From positions 9,887 through 48,581 of the forward strand of contig JAHFQC010000030.1 in the NCBI GenBank assembly GCA_023259375.1: DNA of 38,695 nucleotides, given 5' to 3'. This document shows, in pieces, positions 25,617 to 33,206 of the stretch (position 1 is the stretch's first letter; every line of letters starts with the position of its first letter). The position numbers were made by a program, and so were the translations under genes. The notes below the pieces were generated by a model. The model ran no database searches. It was not told the DNA's origin and saw only the letters and a program-made list of their open reading frames with translations. The DNA is from Alphaproteobacteria bacterium (GTDB taxonomy: Bacteria > Pseudomonadota > Alphaproteobacteria > Micropepsales > Micropepsaceae).

Positions 25617-27251
25617 TCAAGGACACGCCGCGGTCTTGGCCGGAAGTTTCGGCGCCGCCAATCCGAAGTTCCAATTCCACGGCTGATCGCCGCTGGCGTG
25701 ACGCCGGCAAACCACCTTCTCGACGTGGTCGTACATGCCTGGCATCAGATGGGTCGAAGCCCGCGGTGCCTCTTGGAACGCCAGGTAAGCGGCCGTCGAA
25801 TCGTACACCGGCCATACCGGTGCATTGGCCGCCTCGGGCTTGCCGGTACGCATGAAACTGATCCAATACCCCATCAGCGTTTCGGAGGTGTTCTTCTCCT
25901 CCGGCGTTTTGGGCGGCTTCGGCCAATGCGGCCCGACCCGCTCGAAAGTGCCGAACAGATACGGCAGTTCTTCGGCGTGAAAGCCGTGCAGCCCGACCGA
26001 GCCCGCGGCGGGATACGCGTGGTCCCAGATATAGAAATACGCCGGTTGCCCAAGCGCGGTCTGCTTCTTGACCATGCGTTCGGCCGTCCAGCTGTAAAGC
26101 CCATCGCGCGTGGTGGCGAAGATGCTTTCTTGCATGTTGGTGCTGGGATAGAGGTGCAGGAAATCGTCAGCGAGATCCTGATAGCGGTCGCGAATGATGG
26201 CCTCATAGTCAGCCGCCGACGCCGGAACCGGCGGCGCCAGGACCCGGAGCGAACGGATTTCGCCACTGTTGAAACCGGCCATCAGCGGCACCGGCGCCTG
26301 TTCGCCTTTGTCGAAGGTATCGACAAGCTGGCGCTTCAGAACGTGCCCGTCGACGGCCCCGAACGGTTTGAATAGCGCCATCGCTGCGGCGGAGGTCAAA
26401 TCCTCGGCATCCATCGCCCGCAACGCTTTGATGTCGGGCTTATGCAAGGCCGTCGCGAGTGCAACGCCTGATTGCTCGGCGGAGGGCAAGCCGTATTTCG
26501 TTTCTTTCAGTTCCGGCGTCGTGATCATGTAGCCGCTTTGGGCGATCGCCTTGGCAAACAAGCCGCGCGCCATCGGCGAGGCGAGAAGATACATCACCGA
26601 GAGGCCACCGGCCGATTGGCCGTCAATCGTCACATTGGCGGGATCGCCGCCGAACGACGCGATGTTCTGCTGAACCCACTTTAACGCTGCGATCTGGTCC
26701 AGGATGCCCCAGTTGCCGGAAATTCCTTGCGAGGATTCGGCGCTGAGTTCGGGATGAGCGAGAAAACCGAACACGCCGAGACGATAATTGATCGACACCA
26801 CCACAACGCCGTGCGCGGCCAGCTTGGTGCCGTCATACATTCCTTCCGCACTCGATCCGCCGACCAGCGCGCCGCCGTGAATCCAGAAAAGCACCGGCGC
26901 GTTCTTGGCATTCGCCGGCGCCCAGATATTGAGCGTCAAACAGTCTTCGCTGACCGGTCCTGGATCATCGGTATAGATGTTGGGAAGCTTGCTGATCGGC
27001 TGCATGCAGGCGTTGCCGAATGCCGCCGCCGACTTGACACCCTGCCAGCGCGGCATGGCGACGGGAGCTTTCCAGCGCAACTGTCCAACCGGCGGCAAGG
27101 CATAGGGAATGCCTTTGAAGGCGTTGATCGCGCCTTCGCTCCGCCCTTCCAGTTTTCCGGCCGGAGGATCGACAACCGGATTGGCGGCTAAGGCATACGA
27201 AGCCGACAGCGCAAAGCACGCGAGCGCGGCAAGACGGCGAAGCGAAATCAT
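25617..27251 (-). CDS. type-B carboxylesterase, secreted
   Basis: A 544-residue paralogue of the next esterase, with a Sec signal peptide (MISLRRLAALACFALSASYA, cleavage near residue 22). SEDCLTLNIWAP (101-112), the oxyanion loop HGGA (125-128), the nucleophile Ser213 and GFNSGEIRSL match it. The nucleophile elbow is GQSAG rather than the usual GESAG. The His motif is GFHAEELPYLFG. The start at 27251 overlaps the MFS stop (ATGA); the open frame running on to 28031 is an MFS shadow and not coding. It should act in the periplasm on the incoming ester. Confidence 0.9.
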   Translation of the reverse strand: MISLRRLAALACFALSASYALAANPVVDPPAGKLEGRSEGAINAFKGIPYALPPVGQLRWKAPVAMPRWQGVKSAAAFGNACMQPISKLPNIYTDDPGPVSEDCLTLNIWAPANAKNAPVLFWIHGGALVGGSSAEGMYDGTKLAAHGVVVVSINYRLGVFGFLAHPELSAESSQGISGNWGILDQIAALKWVQQNIASFGGDPANVTIDGQSAGGLSVMYLLASPMARGLFAKAIAQSGYMITTPELKETKYGLPSAEQSGVALATALHKPDIKALRAMDAEDLTSAAAMALFKPFGAVDGHVLKRQLVDTFDKGEQAPVPLMAGFNSGEIRSLRVLAPPVPASAADYEAIIRDRYQDLADDFLHLYPSTNMQESIFATTRDGLYSWTAERMVKKQTALGQPAYFYIWDHAYPAAGSVGLHGFHAEELPYLFGTFERVGPHWPKPPKTPEEKNTSETLMGYWISFMRTGKPEAANAPVWPVYDSTAAYLAFQEAPRASTHLMPGMYDHVEKVVCRRHASGDQPWNWNFGLAAPKLPAKTAACP

Positions 27252-28549
27252 ACGGGTTCTCCGATCTTGCGGGTTTCGCGGCGCAGCACCTGCGACAGCC
27301 AGAAGAAGAGCACGATGGCCAGAACATAGCACGGCACCAGCGCGAAGAGCGCGATCTGCAGCGAGTTGTGATAGGCGGCGGCGCGGAAATGGTCGCTCAC
27401 CATACCGACAAAGGTCGGTCCCAGGCCGAGGCCGATGAAGTTCGTCACCAGAAGCAGCAAGGCTCCCGACATCACACGTTGATCGGGACGCACTTCCTGC
27501 TGCACCAGCGTTATGACCGCCGGCAGATAGAAGAAGTTGAGGAACATGCAGCCCGACAGGAAAACGAGCGCGATGGGCCAGCCCGGCGCCCACAGAAAAC
27601 CGAGGTAGAACGGCAGCGAGATCGTCAGCGACACGGCGCCGACCAAGCCGTAGGCGCGCTTCGACCGTCGCGTGAAATGGTCCACGGAACGGCCGGAGAC
27701 GAACAATCCCAGGCTCATGACGATGCCCACCAGGAGCGCATACCACAGCGCGACCTCGTTGAGGGTCATGGCTTTCTCGCGCATCAGGAACAGGACGGTG
27801 AAATTGCCGACGCCATAGGTGATCATCTGGGTGGCGCCGCCGCCGAGTGCGGCCAGGATCAGTGCGCGCCGCGAGAAGAACGCCTTCAGCGTTTCGAGGA
27901 AGCCGGACTTCTTCGCCGGCTGCGCCGCAACCGGATCGAGAGCGCCGCGCTTCGGTTCCTTGACGATGAGAAGAATGCCGATCACCGCGATGACGCCGAC
28001 CGCGCCGAGGCCGCGAAACGCCATCTGCCAACTGAACGCGGACGCGATCGATGCTCCGAAGGCGATGGCGAGCGCCGCGCCGATCGGCAGGCCGAGATTA
28101 TAAAGACCCAGCGCGGTGCCGCGGCGTCCCGGCGGGAAGTAATCGGAGATGATGGCATAGGACGGCGGCACGCCGCCCGCCTCGCCGAAACCGACCGTCA
28201 TGTACGAGAGCGCGAACTGCAGATAGGAAACAGCGAAGCCGCAGGCCATCGTCGCCCCGCTCCAGATCGCGCAGGCACAGGCGAGCACCTTCGAGCGGCT
28301 GGTCTTGTCGGCGAGATAGCCGACCGGAATCGAGATGAAGGTGTAGAAGATCGCGAAATAGAAGCCGGTGATCAGTCCGAACTGGCCGTCGGTCAGATGC
28401 AGGGTGTCCTCGATCGGCTTCGCCAGGATGGCGGGCAACTGGCGACAGAGGAAGTTGAGGACGTACACGAGAGTCAGCATCACCAGCACGGCCCAGGCTC
28501 GCCGGGTCGGGCGTTGGGTCGGCGCGTTCGACGAAACACTGGTCAGCAT
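27248..28549 (-). CDS. MFS transporter, Spinster-like, copy 1
   Basis: A 433-residue carrier with 12 predicted membrane helices. The MFS loop 2-3 signature is seen in GYLADKTSRSKVLA, and VGFGEAGGVPPSYAIISDYF is the strongly conserved stretch of Spinster-type MFS proteins. It is a close paralogue of the gene upstream: VQQEVRPDQRVMSGALLLLV and REKAMTL occur in both. The ATG overlaps the upstream stop by one base (TGATG) and its own stop overlaps the esterase start. Probable job: moving the hydrolysed or partly hydrolysed substrate across the inner membrane. Confidence 0.9.
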   Translation of the reverse strand: MLTSVSSNAPTQRPTRRAWAVLVMLTLVYVLNFLCRQLPAILAKPIEDTLHLTDGQFGLITGFYFAIFYTFISIPVGYLADKTSRSKVLACACAIWSGATMACGFAVSYLQFALSYMTVGFGEAGGVPPSYAIISDYFPPGRRGTALGLYNLGLPIGAALAIAFGASIASAFSWQMAFRGLGAVGVIAVIGILLIVKEPKRGALDPVAAQPAKKSGFLETLKAFFSRRALILAALGGGATQMITYGVGNFTVLFLMREKAMTLNEVALWYALLVGIVMSLGLFVSGRSVDHFTRRSKRAYGLVGAVSLTISLPFYLGFLWAPGWPIALVFLSGCMFLNFFYLPAVITLVQQEVRPDQRVMSGALLLLVTNFIGLGLGPTFVGMVSDHFRAAAYHNSLQIALFALVPCYVLAIVLFFWLSQVLRRETRKIGEPV

Positions 28550-29865
28550 CAGACTGTTTCTCCAATTTCACGGCTCTCGCGGCGAAGCACGCGCGCAAGT
28601 ATCAGGAAAATCGCTATGGCCACGAGGTAAAATGCGAGGCAGGTATAGAGCGCCCAGTGCAACGAATGCTCCGGCGAATAGGTCCGAAGAAAATCGCTGG
28701 CCGCGCCGACATAGGTCGGGCCAAGCCCGAGGCCGATGAAGTTCATCACCAGAAGCAGCAAAGCGCCCGACATCACGCGCTGGTCGGGACGGACTTCCTG
28801 CTGCACCAGCGTCACCGTGGACGACAGATAGAAGTAGTTGAAGAACATCGTCAGGCCGAGGAACCAACAGGCTCCCGACCAGCCCGACGCCGACAAGAAG
28901 GCGATAAAAACGGGAACGGCGCAAATCAGCGACGTCGCAGGGATCACGGCATAAGCCGTGCGCGAGCGCTTGGTGAAACGGTCGATCAGCAGGCCGCTGG
29001 CAATCATGCTCCCGGTCATCCCGACGAACACCACCAGCGAATAGTAGAGGGCAACCTCGCCGAGCGTCATGGCCTTTTCGCGCATCAGATAAAGGACGGC
29101 AAAGTTCTGCAGGCCGTAGGTGACGAGTTGGGTAACACCGCCGCCAAATGCCGCCAGCGCCAGCGACGGCCGCGAGAAGAACATGCGGAAGGTTTCGAGG
29201 AAGCTGGATTTTTTCAGCGGTTCCCCTGCGCCCGCATCGAGGCCACCGCGCGGCGGCTCATGGACGACGAACAGCACCGCAATCGCCGCCAGGATGCCGA
29301 CACTGCCGAGCGCCACGAAGGCGTACCGCCAGCTGAACACTGCGGCGATGGAGGCGCCGAAGGCAACGCCCAATGCGGCGCCGATCCCCGGGCCGGTATT
29401 GTAGATGCCGAGCGCGGTGCCGCGGCGGTGCGGCGGGAAATAGTCCGAGATGATCGCGTAGGACGGCGGCACGCCGCCCGCTTCGCCAAACCCGACCGTC
29501 ATCCGCGCGATGGCGAACTGCACGTAATTGACCGCCAGACCGCACGACATCGTGGCGGCGCTCCACAGCGCGCAGGCCAGCGCCAACACCTTGGACCGCG
29601 AGGTCCGGTCGGCGAGATAGCCGATGGGGATGGAGATGAAGGTATAGAAGACGGCGAAGTAGAAGCCGCCGATCAGCCCGAGCTGGCCGTCAGTGAAGTG
29701 CAACGTGTCCTGGATCGGCTTGGCCAAGATCGGCAGCAGCTGCCGGTCGAGAAAATTCAGCACGTAGACGAAACACAGCATGCCCAGGACGATCCAGGCC
29801 CGTGATCCGACGTGGGCGGGCGGTCGGGCGACCTGCCGCGCCGGCGCGGGCGATAGTCTGTCCAT
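28549..29865 (-). CDS. MFS transporter, Spinster-like, copy 2
   Basis: A 438-residue tandem paralogue of the downstream MFS gene, with the same GYLADRTSRSKVLA and VGFGEAGGVPPSYAIISDYF motifs and 12 helices. The N-terminal tail differs (RLSPAPARQVARPPAHVGSR). The ATG at 29865 is preferred over a TTG two codons upstream; there is no clear Shine-Dalgarno, and three palindromes crowd the leader just upstream. First gene of the operon facing the beta-mannosidase gene. The pair may handle two related products, or work as alternates. Confidence 0.9.
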   Translation of the reverse strand: MDRLSPAPARQVARPPAHVGSRAWIVLGMLCFVYVLNFLDRQLLPILAKPIQDTLHFTDGQLGLIGGFYFAVFYTFISIPIGYLADRTSRSKVLALACALWSAATMSCGLAVNYVQFAIARMTVGFGEAGGVPPSYAIISDYFPPHRRGTALGIYNTGPGIGAALGVAFGASIAAVFSWRYAFVALGSVGILAAIAVLFVVHEPPRGGLDAGAGEPLKKSSFLETFRMFFSRPSLALAAFGGGVTQLVTYGLQNFAVLYLMREKAMTLGEVALYYSLVVFVGMTGSMIASGLLIDRFTKRSRTAYAVIPATSLICAVPVFIAFLSASGWSGACWFLGLTMFFNYFYLSSTVTLVQQEVRPDQRVMSGALLLLVMNFIGLGLGPTYVGAASDFLRTYSPEHSLHWALYTCLAFYLVAIAIFLILARVLRRESREIGETV

Positions 29866-29874
29866 GCTCAACGG

Positions 29875-29934
29875 CCGCGATCGCGGAAGTTGAGAACTGG
29901 TCGCAAGCGACCAGTTGAAGGATCCGGCCGGATC
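29875..29934 (-). promoter_or_regulatory. three successive palindromes in the leader of the MFS/esterase operon
   Basis: Within 60 bases lie CCGCGATCGCGG (29875-29886, perfect), AACTGGTCGC-aa-GCGACCAGTT (29895-29916, perfect arms) and GATCCGGCCGGATC (29921-29934, perfect). The nearest ends nine bases before the MFS start. In RNA they would form two or three stable hairpins in the 5' leader, near where a ribosome must bind. No T-tract follows on the minus strand. Confidence 0.6.
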
Positions 29935-30029
29935 TCGGGCATGTCCGTACTCACAAGCCCCTCCCTGTTAGTTGTTCTTCCTGGTGTTTTTTGAGGCTCA
30001 CAATGGCGTGGTCAGCCCGCCCTGTAAAC

Positions 30030-30051
30030 ATTCACTCTCTCGTGGGTGAAT
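30030..30051. promoter_or_regulatory. operator B (22-bp dyad) between the MFS operon and beta-mannosidase
   Basis: Arms ATTCAC (30030-30035) and GTGAAT (30046-30051), perfect complements with 10 bases between; half-sites GAGTGAAT and GGGTGAAT. It is the most symmetrical of the four copies. It lies 60 bases before the mannosidase start and 164 bases before the MFS start. Confidence 0.7.
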
Positions 30052-30111
30052 TTGTCATCTGGCAGCCGGGGTGGTAGGTGAGAATGCCGACAGCGTCACG
30101 GGAGGAAATTC

Positions 30112-32724
30112 ATGGCCACCACCAAGCGCACCTTCCTCAAAACCTCGGCCGCAGGCGCACTGCTCAGTGCCATGCCGGCGATGGCCGCACCCGAACCGTC
30201 GGGAGTGTTGGAACGCACTCTGGCGAACGGCTGGCAATTCCGCGAAGCCGGAAGCGGCGATTGGCTCGCCGCCACGGTGCCGGGAACGGTGCACACCGAC
30301 CTGCTCGCCGCCGGGAAAATCCCCGATCCGTTCTACCGTACCAACGAGCGCGATCTGCAATGGATCGACAAGAAGGATTGGGAGTATCGCACCACCCTCG
30401 ATCTCGATGCCGCAACGTTGGCGCACGATCACATCGAACTGGAATTTCTCGGGCTCGATACGTTCGCCGAGGTCTACCTCAACGACGTTCCGGTCCTCAA
30501 AGCCGACAACATGTTCCGCCGCTGGACCGCGGATATCAAAGCGCAAGCAAAACCGGGCGCGAGCGTTCTGCGTGTCGTGCTGCATTCGGCGGTTCAGGAA
30601 GGACTGAAGCGGCTCGAGGCCAACGGCTATCCTCTGCCGGCGGTGGTCGATTGGAGCGAGATCGGCGGCCTCGGCGACAAGCACGTCAGCATGTTCGTCC
30701 GCAAAGCCGGTTATCATTTCGGCTGGGATTGGGGCCCGCGCTTCGTCACCAGCGGCATCTGGCGGCCGGTGCTCCTGCGCGCGTGGAATGCGGCACGGAT
30801 CGCCGATTTCCATATCGTCCAGAACAGCCTGTCGCCGGCCGAAGCGCGGTTGACGGCGGTGTTCGAGATTCTGGCTGATACGGCCGGACCGGCGGCGGTC
30901 GAGGTGCAAAGCCCGGTCGATGCGAGTGTGAAAGCGCGCACGAGCATTCAACTTGTGCGGGGGCGGAATACGGCAAAGCTGGATTTCACGATCACGAAGC
31001 CGCGGCTGTGGTGGACCAACGGATTGGGAGAAGCCTTTCTCTACGAATTCGCCGGATTGTTGACGACGGCTGGCGGGCGCGACCGCAAAACCGTGAAGAC
31101 CGGACTGCGCACCCTCAAGCTGGTGCAAAAGCCCGATGCCGACGGCACCAGTTTTTATTTCGAGCTGAACGGCGCTCCGGTGTTCATGAAGGGCGCCAAC
31201 TACATTCCGAACGACAGCTTCCTGCCGCGCGTGAGCCATGCCAAGTATGAGCACATCGTGCGTTCGGCGGCCGAGACCCACATGAACATGCTGCGCGTCT
31301 GGGGCGGTGGCATCTACGAGAACGACGAGTTCTATGATCTGTGCGACCGCTGCGGCATCCTGATCTGGCAGGACTTCATGTTCGCCTGCACCATGTATCC
31401 GGGCAATCAGGCGTTTCTCGACAATGTACGCGAAGAAGCGATCGACAACGTCAAACGGCTGAGAGGGCATGCCTGCATCGCACTGTGGGTCGGCAACAAC
31501 GAGATCGATACCGCCTGGCAGAACGACGTGCCGAACGGCGGCTGGAAATGGAAAGAGAGCTACACCGAAGCGCAGCGCAAAGAGATGTGGGCGACCTATT
31601 CGGCCATCTTCCATCACATTCTGCCTGAGGTGGTGACGGCGCATGATCCTGCGCGAGCCTATTGGCCGTCGTCGCCGCTGGCCGCCTGGGACGGCAAGGA
31701 TGGCGTCAAGCACGCCGATCTCACCACCAAACTGCAATCCGGCGACATCCATTCCTGGGGTGTGTGGTGGGCGGCGCGGCCGTTCTCGAGCTATCGCACC
31801 TATGTCGGACGCTTCATGAGCGAGTACGGGTTCCAATCCTTCCCGGAACTGAAAACCATCGCGGCCTTCGCCCAGCCCGCCGATTACGACATCTTCTCCG
31901 ATGTCCTCAAGGCGCATCAGCGCTCGTCCATCGGCAACGGCACAATCAAGACTTACATGGAGCGCGACTACAAAGTGCCGAAGGACTTCCGGCAGTTCCT
32001 GTACGTCGGTCAGGTGCTGCAAGCCGAAGGCATCAAGATCGCGATGGAAGCGCACCGCGCGAAGAAGCCGTTCTGCATGGGCTCGCTGTTCTGGCAGATC
32101 AACGACTGCTGGCCGGTCGCCTCATGGAGCAGCATCGACTATTACGGCCGCTGGAAGACGCAGCAGTATTTCGCCCGCAAGTCCTACGCGCCCGAACTGG
32201 TGACGATGAGCGTCGACGATGGAACGGTGAAAATCGCCGTGGTAAGCGACCGGCTCAAGGACCAGCAGGCCACCCTCACCCTCCGACTGCTGGATTTCCA
32301 TGGCAAGGTCCTGAAGACCATCAAACAGACGCTGATTGTGATGGCCAACAGCGTGGCGAATTTCACCATGCCGGTGACGGATGTGCTCGGCGGCGCGGCC
32401 GCGAATGCCGTGCTGCTGCATGCGAGCCTTGCCGCAGGCCGGGTGCTCGCCGAGGACGTGCTCTATTTTGCGCCGGTCAAAAATCTCGCGCTGCCGTCTG
32501 CGGCCGTGAAGACGACCGTCAAGGCGATCGGCAACGAAACGGCGATCGCGGTATCGTCGCCGGTGCTGGTGAAGAACCTCTATCTCAGCTTCGACGATGT
32601 GGACGGGTTCTTCAGCGACAACTATTTCGATCTGTTGCCCGGAACGACCAAGGTTGTGCGCTTCAAGCCTGCCGGAGCGAAACCGCAGGCGCCGAAACTG
32701 ATGCACATGGCCGAGATCACTTGA
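30112..32724 (+). CDS. GH2 beta-mannosidase, secreted
   Basis: An 870-residue glycoside hydrolase family 2 enzyme. An N-terminal Tat-like signal (TKRTFLKTSAAGALLSAM, with Lys-Arg in place of Arg-Arg) ends in PAMAAP. The sugar-binding domain (FLGLDTFAEVYLND), HFGWDWGPRFVTSGIW and RVWGGGIYENDEFYDLCD are typical of beta-mannosidases. The acid/base is Glu464 in LWVGNNEI and the nucleophile Glu571 in FMSEYGFQSFPE; the spacing fits GH2. It would cleave terminal beta-linked mannose in the periplasm. GGGAGG lies six bases before the ATG. Its end overlaps the converging DUF4019 gene by eight bases. The specificity is a family-level call. Confidence 0.9.
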   Translation: MATTKRTFLKTSAAGALLSAMPAMAAPEPSGVLERTLANGWQFREAGSGDWLAATVPGTVHTDLLAAGKIPDPFYRTNERDLQWIDKKDWEYRTTLDLDAATLAHDHIELEFLGLDTFAEVYLNDVPVLKADNMFRRWTADIKAQAKPGASVLRVVLHSAVQEGLKRLEANGYPLPAVVDWSEIGGLGDKHVSMFVRKAGYHFGWDWGPRFVTSGIWRPVLLRAWNAARIADFHIVQNSLSPAEARLTAVFEILADTAGPAAVEVQSPVDASVKARTSIQLVRGRNTAKLDFTITKPRLWWTNGLGEAFLYEFAGLLTTAGGRDRKTVKTGLRTLKLVQKPDADGTSFYFELNGAPVFMKGANYIPNDSFLPRVSHAKYEHIVRSAAETHMNMLRVWGGGIYENDEFYDLCDRCGILIWQDFMFACTMYPGNQAFLDNVREEAIDNVKRLRGHACIALWVGNNEIDTAWQNDVPNGGWKWKESYTEAQRKEMWATYSAIFHHILPEVVTAHDPARAYWPSSPLAAWDGKDGVKHADLTTKLQSGDIHSWGVWWAARPFSSYRTYVGRFMSEYGFQSFPELKTIAAFAQPADYDIFSDVLKAHQRSSIGNGTIKTYMERDYKVPKDFRQFLYVGQVLQAEGIKIAMEAHRAKKPFCMGSLFWQINDCWPVASWSSIDYYGRWKTQQYFARKSYAPELVTMSVDDGTVKIAVVSDRLKDQQATLTLRLLDFHGKVLKTIKQTLIVMANSVANFTMPVTDVLGGAAANAVLLHASLAAGRVLAEDVLYFAPVKNLALPSAAVKTTVKAIGNETAIAVSSPVLVKNLYLSFDDVDGFFSDNYFDLLPGTTKVVRFKPAGAKPQAPKLMHMAEIT

Positions 32725-33115
32725 CGAAGTAGCCCGCGACTTTCCATTCGCCGTTCTCGAGCTTCAGGATCACCGTCTCAGTGGCGTTCTGGTTCATCGC
32801 GAATTTGCTGCTCAGCAAGACTACGATGTACTTGCCGAACGGGGCGCCTGGCAGCGTTTCGGTCGGCGTCACGCTCTTGGCGCTGCGCGACAGGGCCGGC
32901 CCGACGGTGTCGCGAACCGATTTGACCAGCGGAGCCCACTGCTCCTTGGTGATCTTGGATTTGAAATAGTCGCTCGCGGCGTCCCAGCTCTGGTCGTATT
33001 TGCCGGCGTCGACCAATCCGAGCCACGCGTTGCAGGCGTCGCCGTAGCTGGCCTGCTGAGCGTGCGCGGCGATGGGCAGGAAAAGCGCGAGCGCGAGAAT
33101 CATCAGGAATTTCAT
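32717..33115 (-). CDS. small secreted DUF4019-like protein
   Basis: 132 residues: a signal peptide (MKFLMILALALFLPIAAHAQ) followed by a compact domain (ACNAWLGLVDAGKYDQSWDA, FKSKITKEQWAPLVKSVRD, then ETVILKLENGEWKVAGYFVK). The W-x-x-L-x-D-x-G-x-Y-x-x-S-W opening and the closing G-x-W-K-V-x-G-Y are the pattern of DUF4019, a periplasmic family of unknown role with a fold like NTF2-type domains. The start at the ATG at 33115 has AGAGGG eight bases upstream; a frame to 33229 would run through the promoter. Operator C in front ties it to the catabolic regulon. Confidence 0.8.
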   Translation of the reverse strand: MKFLMILALALFLPIAAHAQQASYGDACNAWLGLVDAGKYDQSWDAASDYFKSKITKEQWAPLVKSVRDTVGPALSRSAKSVTPTETLPGAPFGKYIVVLLSSKFAMNQNATETVILKLENGEWKVAGYFVK

Positions 33116-33149
33116 GGCTAGCGCCCTCTTGGTATGGCTGAGGGGGGGT

Positions 33150-33179
33150 AGCATAACATTCATTATTTCATTAGTGAAT
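33150..33179 (-). promoter_or_regulatory. operator C (33158-33179) over the DUF4019 promoter
   Basis: The dyad arms ATTCAT (33158-33163) and GTGAAT (33174-33179) have half-sites TAGTGAAT and TAATGAAT. On the minus strand a -35 TTCACT (33178-33173) and a -10 TATGCT (33155-33150) stand 17 bases apart, each matching consensus at 4 of 6 positions. The operator covers the -35 and the spacer, so a bound repressor would block polymerase. Confidence 0.6.
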
Positions 33180-33206
33180 AATAAACTCTCTAGGCCGGGT
33201 GCCGTT

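Noticed and set aside
27252..28031. N-terminal extension of the secreted esterase frame
   Set aside because: The frame stays open through the MFS gene but the extra 260 residues are a shadow. A signal peptide begins exactly at the ATG at 27251, which overlaps the MFS stop.
28657..29805. A 382-codon plus-strand open frame
   Set aside because: It is antisense to the second MFS gene. Charged, repetitive translation without family motifs.
30055..32055. A 666-codon open frame on the minus strand
   Set aside because: It is opposite the beta-mannosidase, which has catalytic residues and a signal peptide. The translation matches no family pattern.
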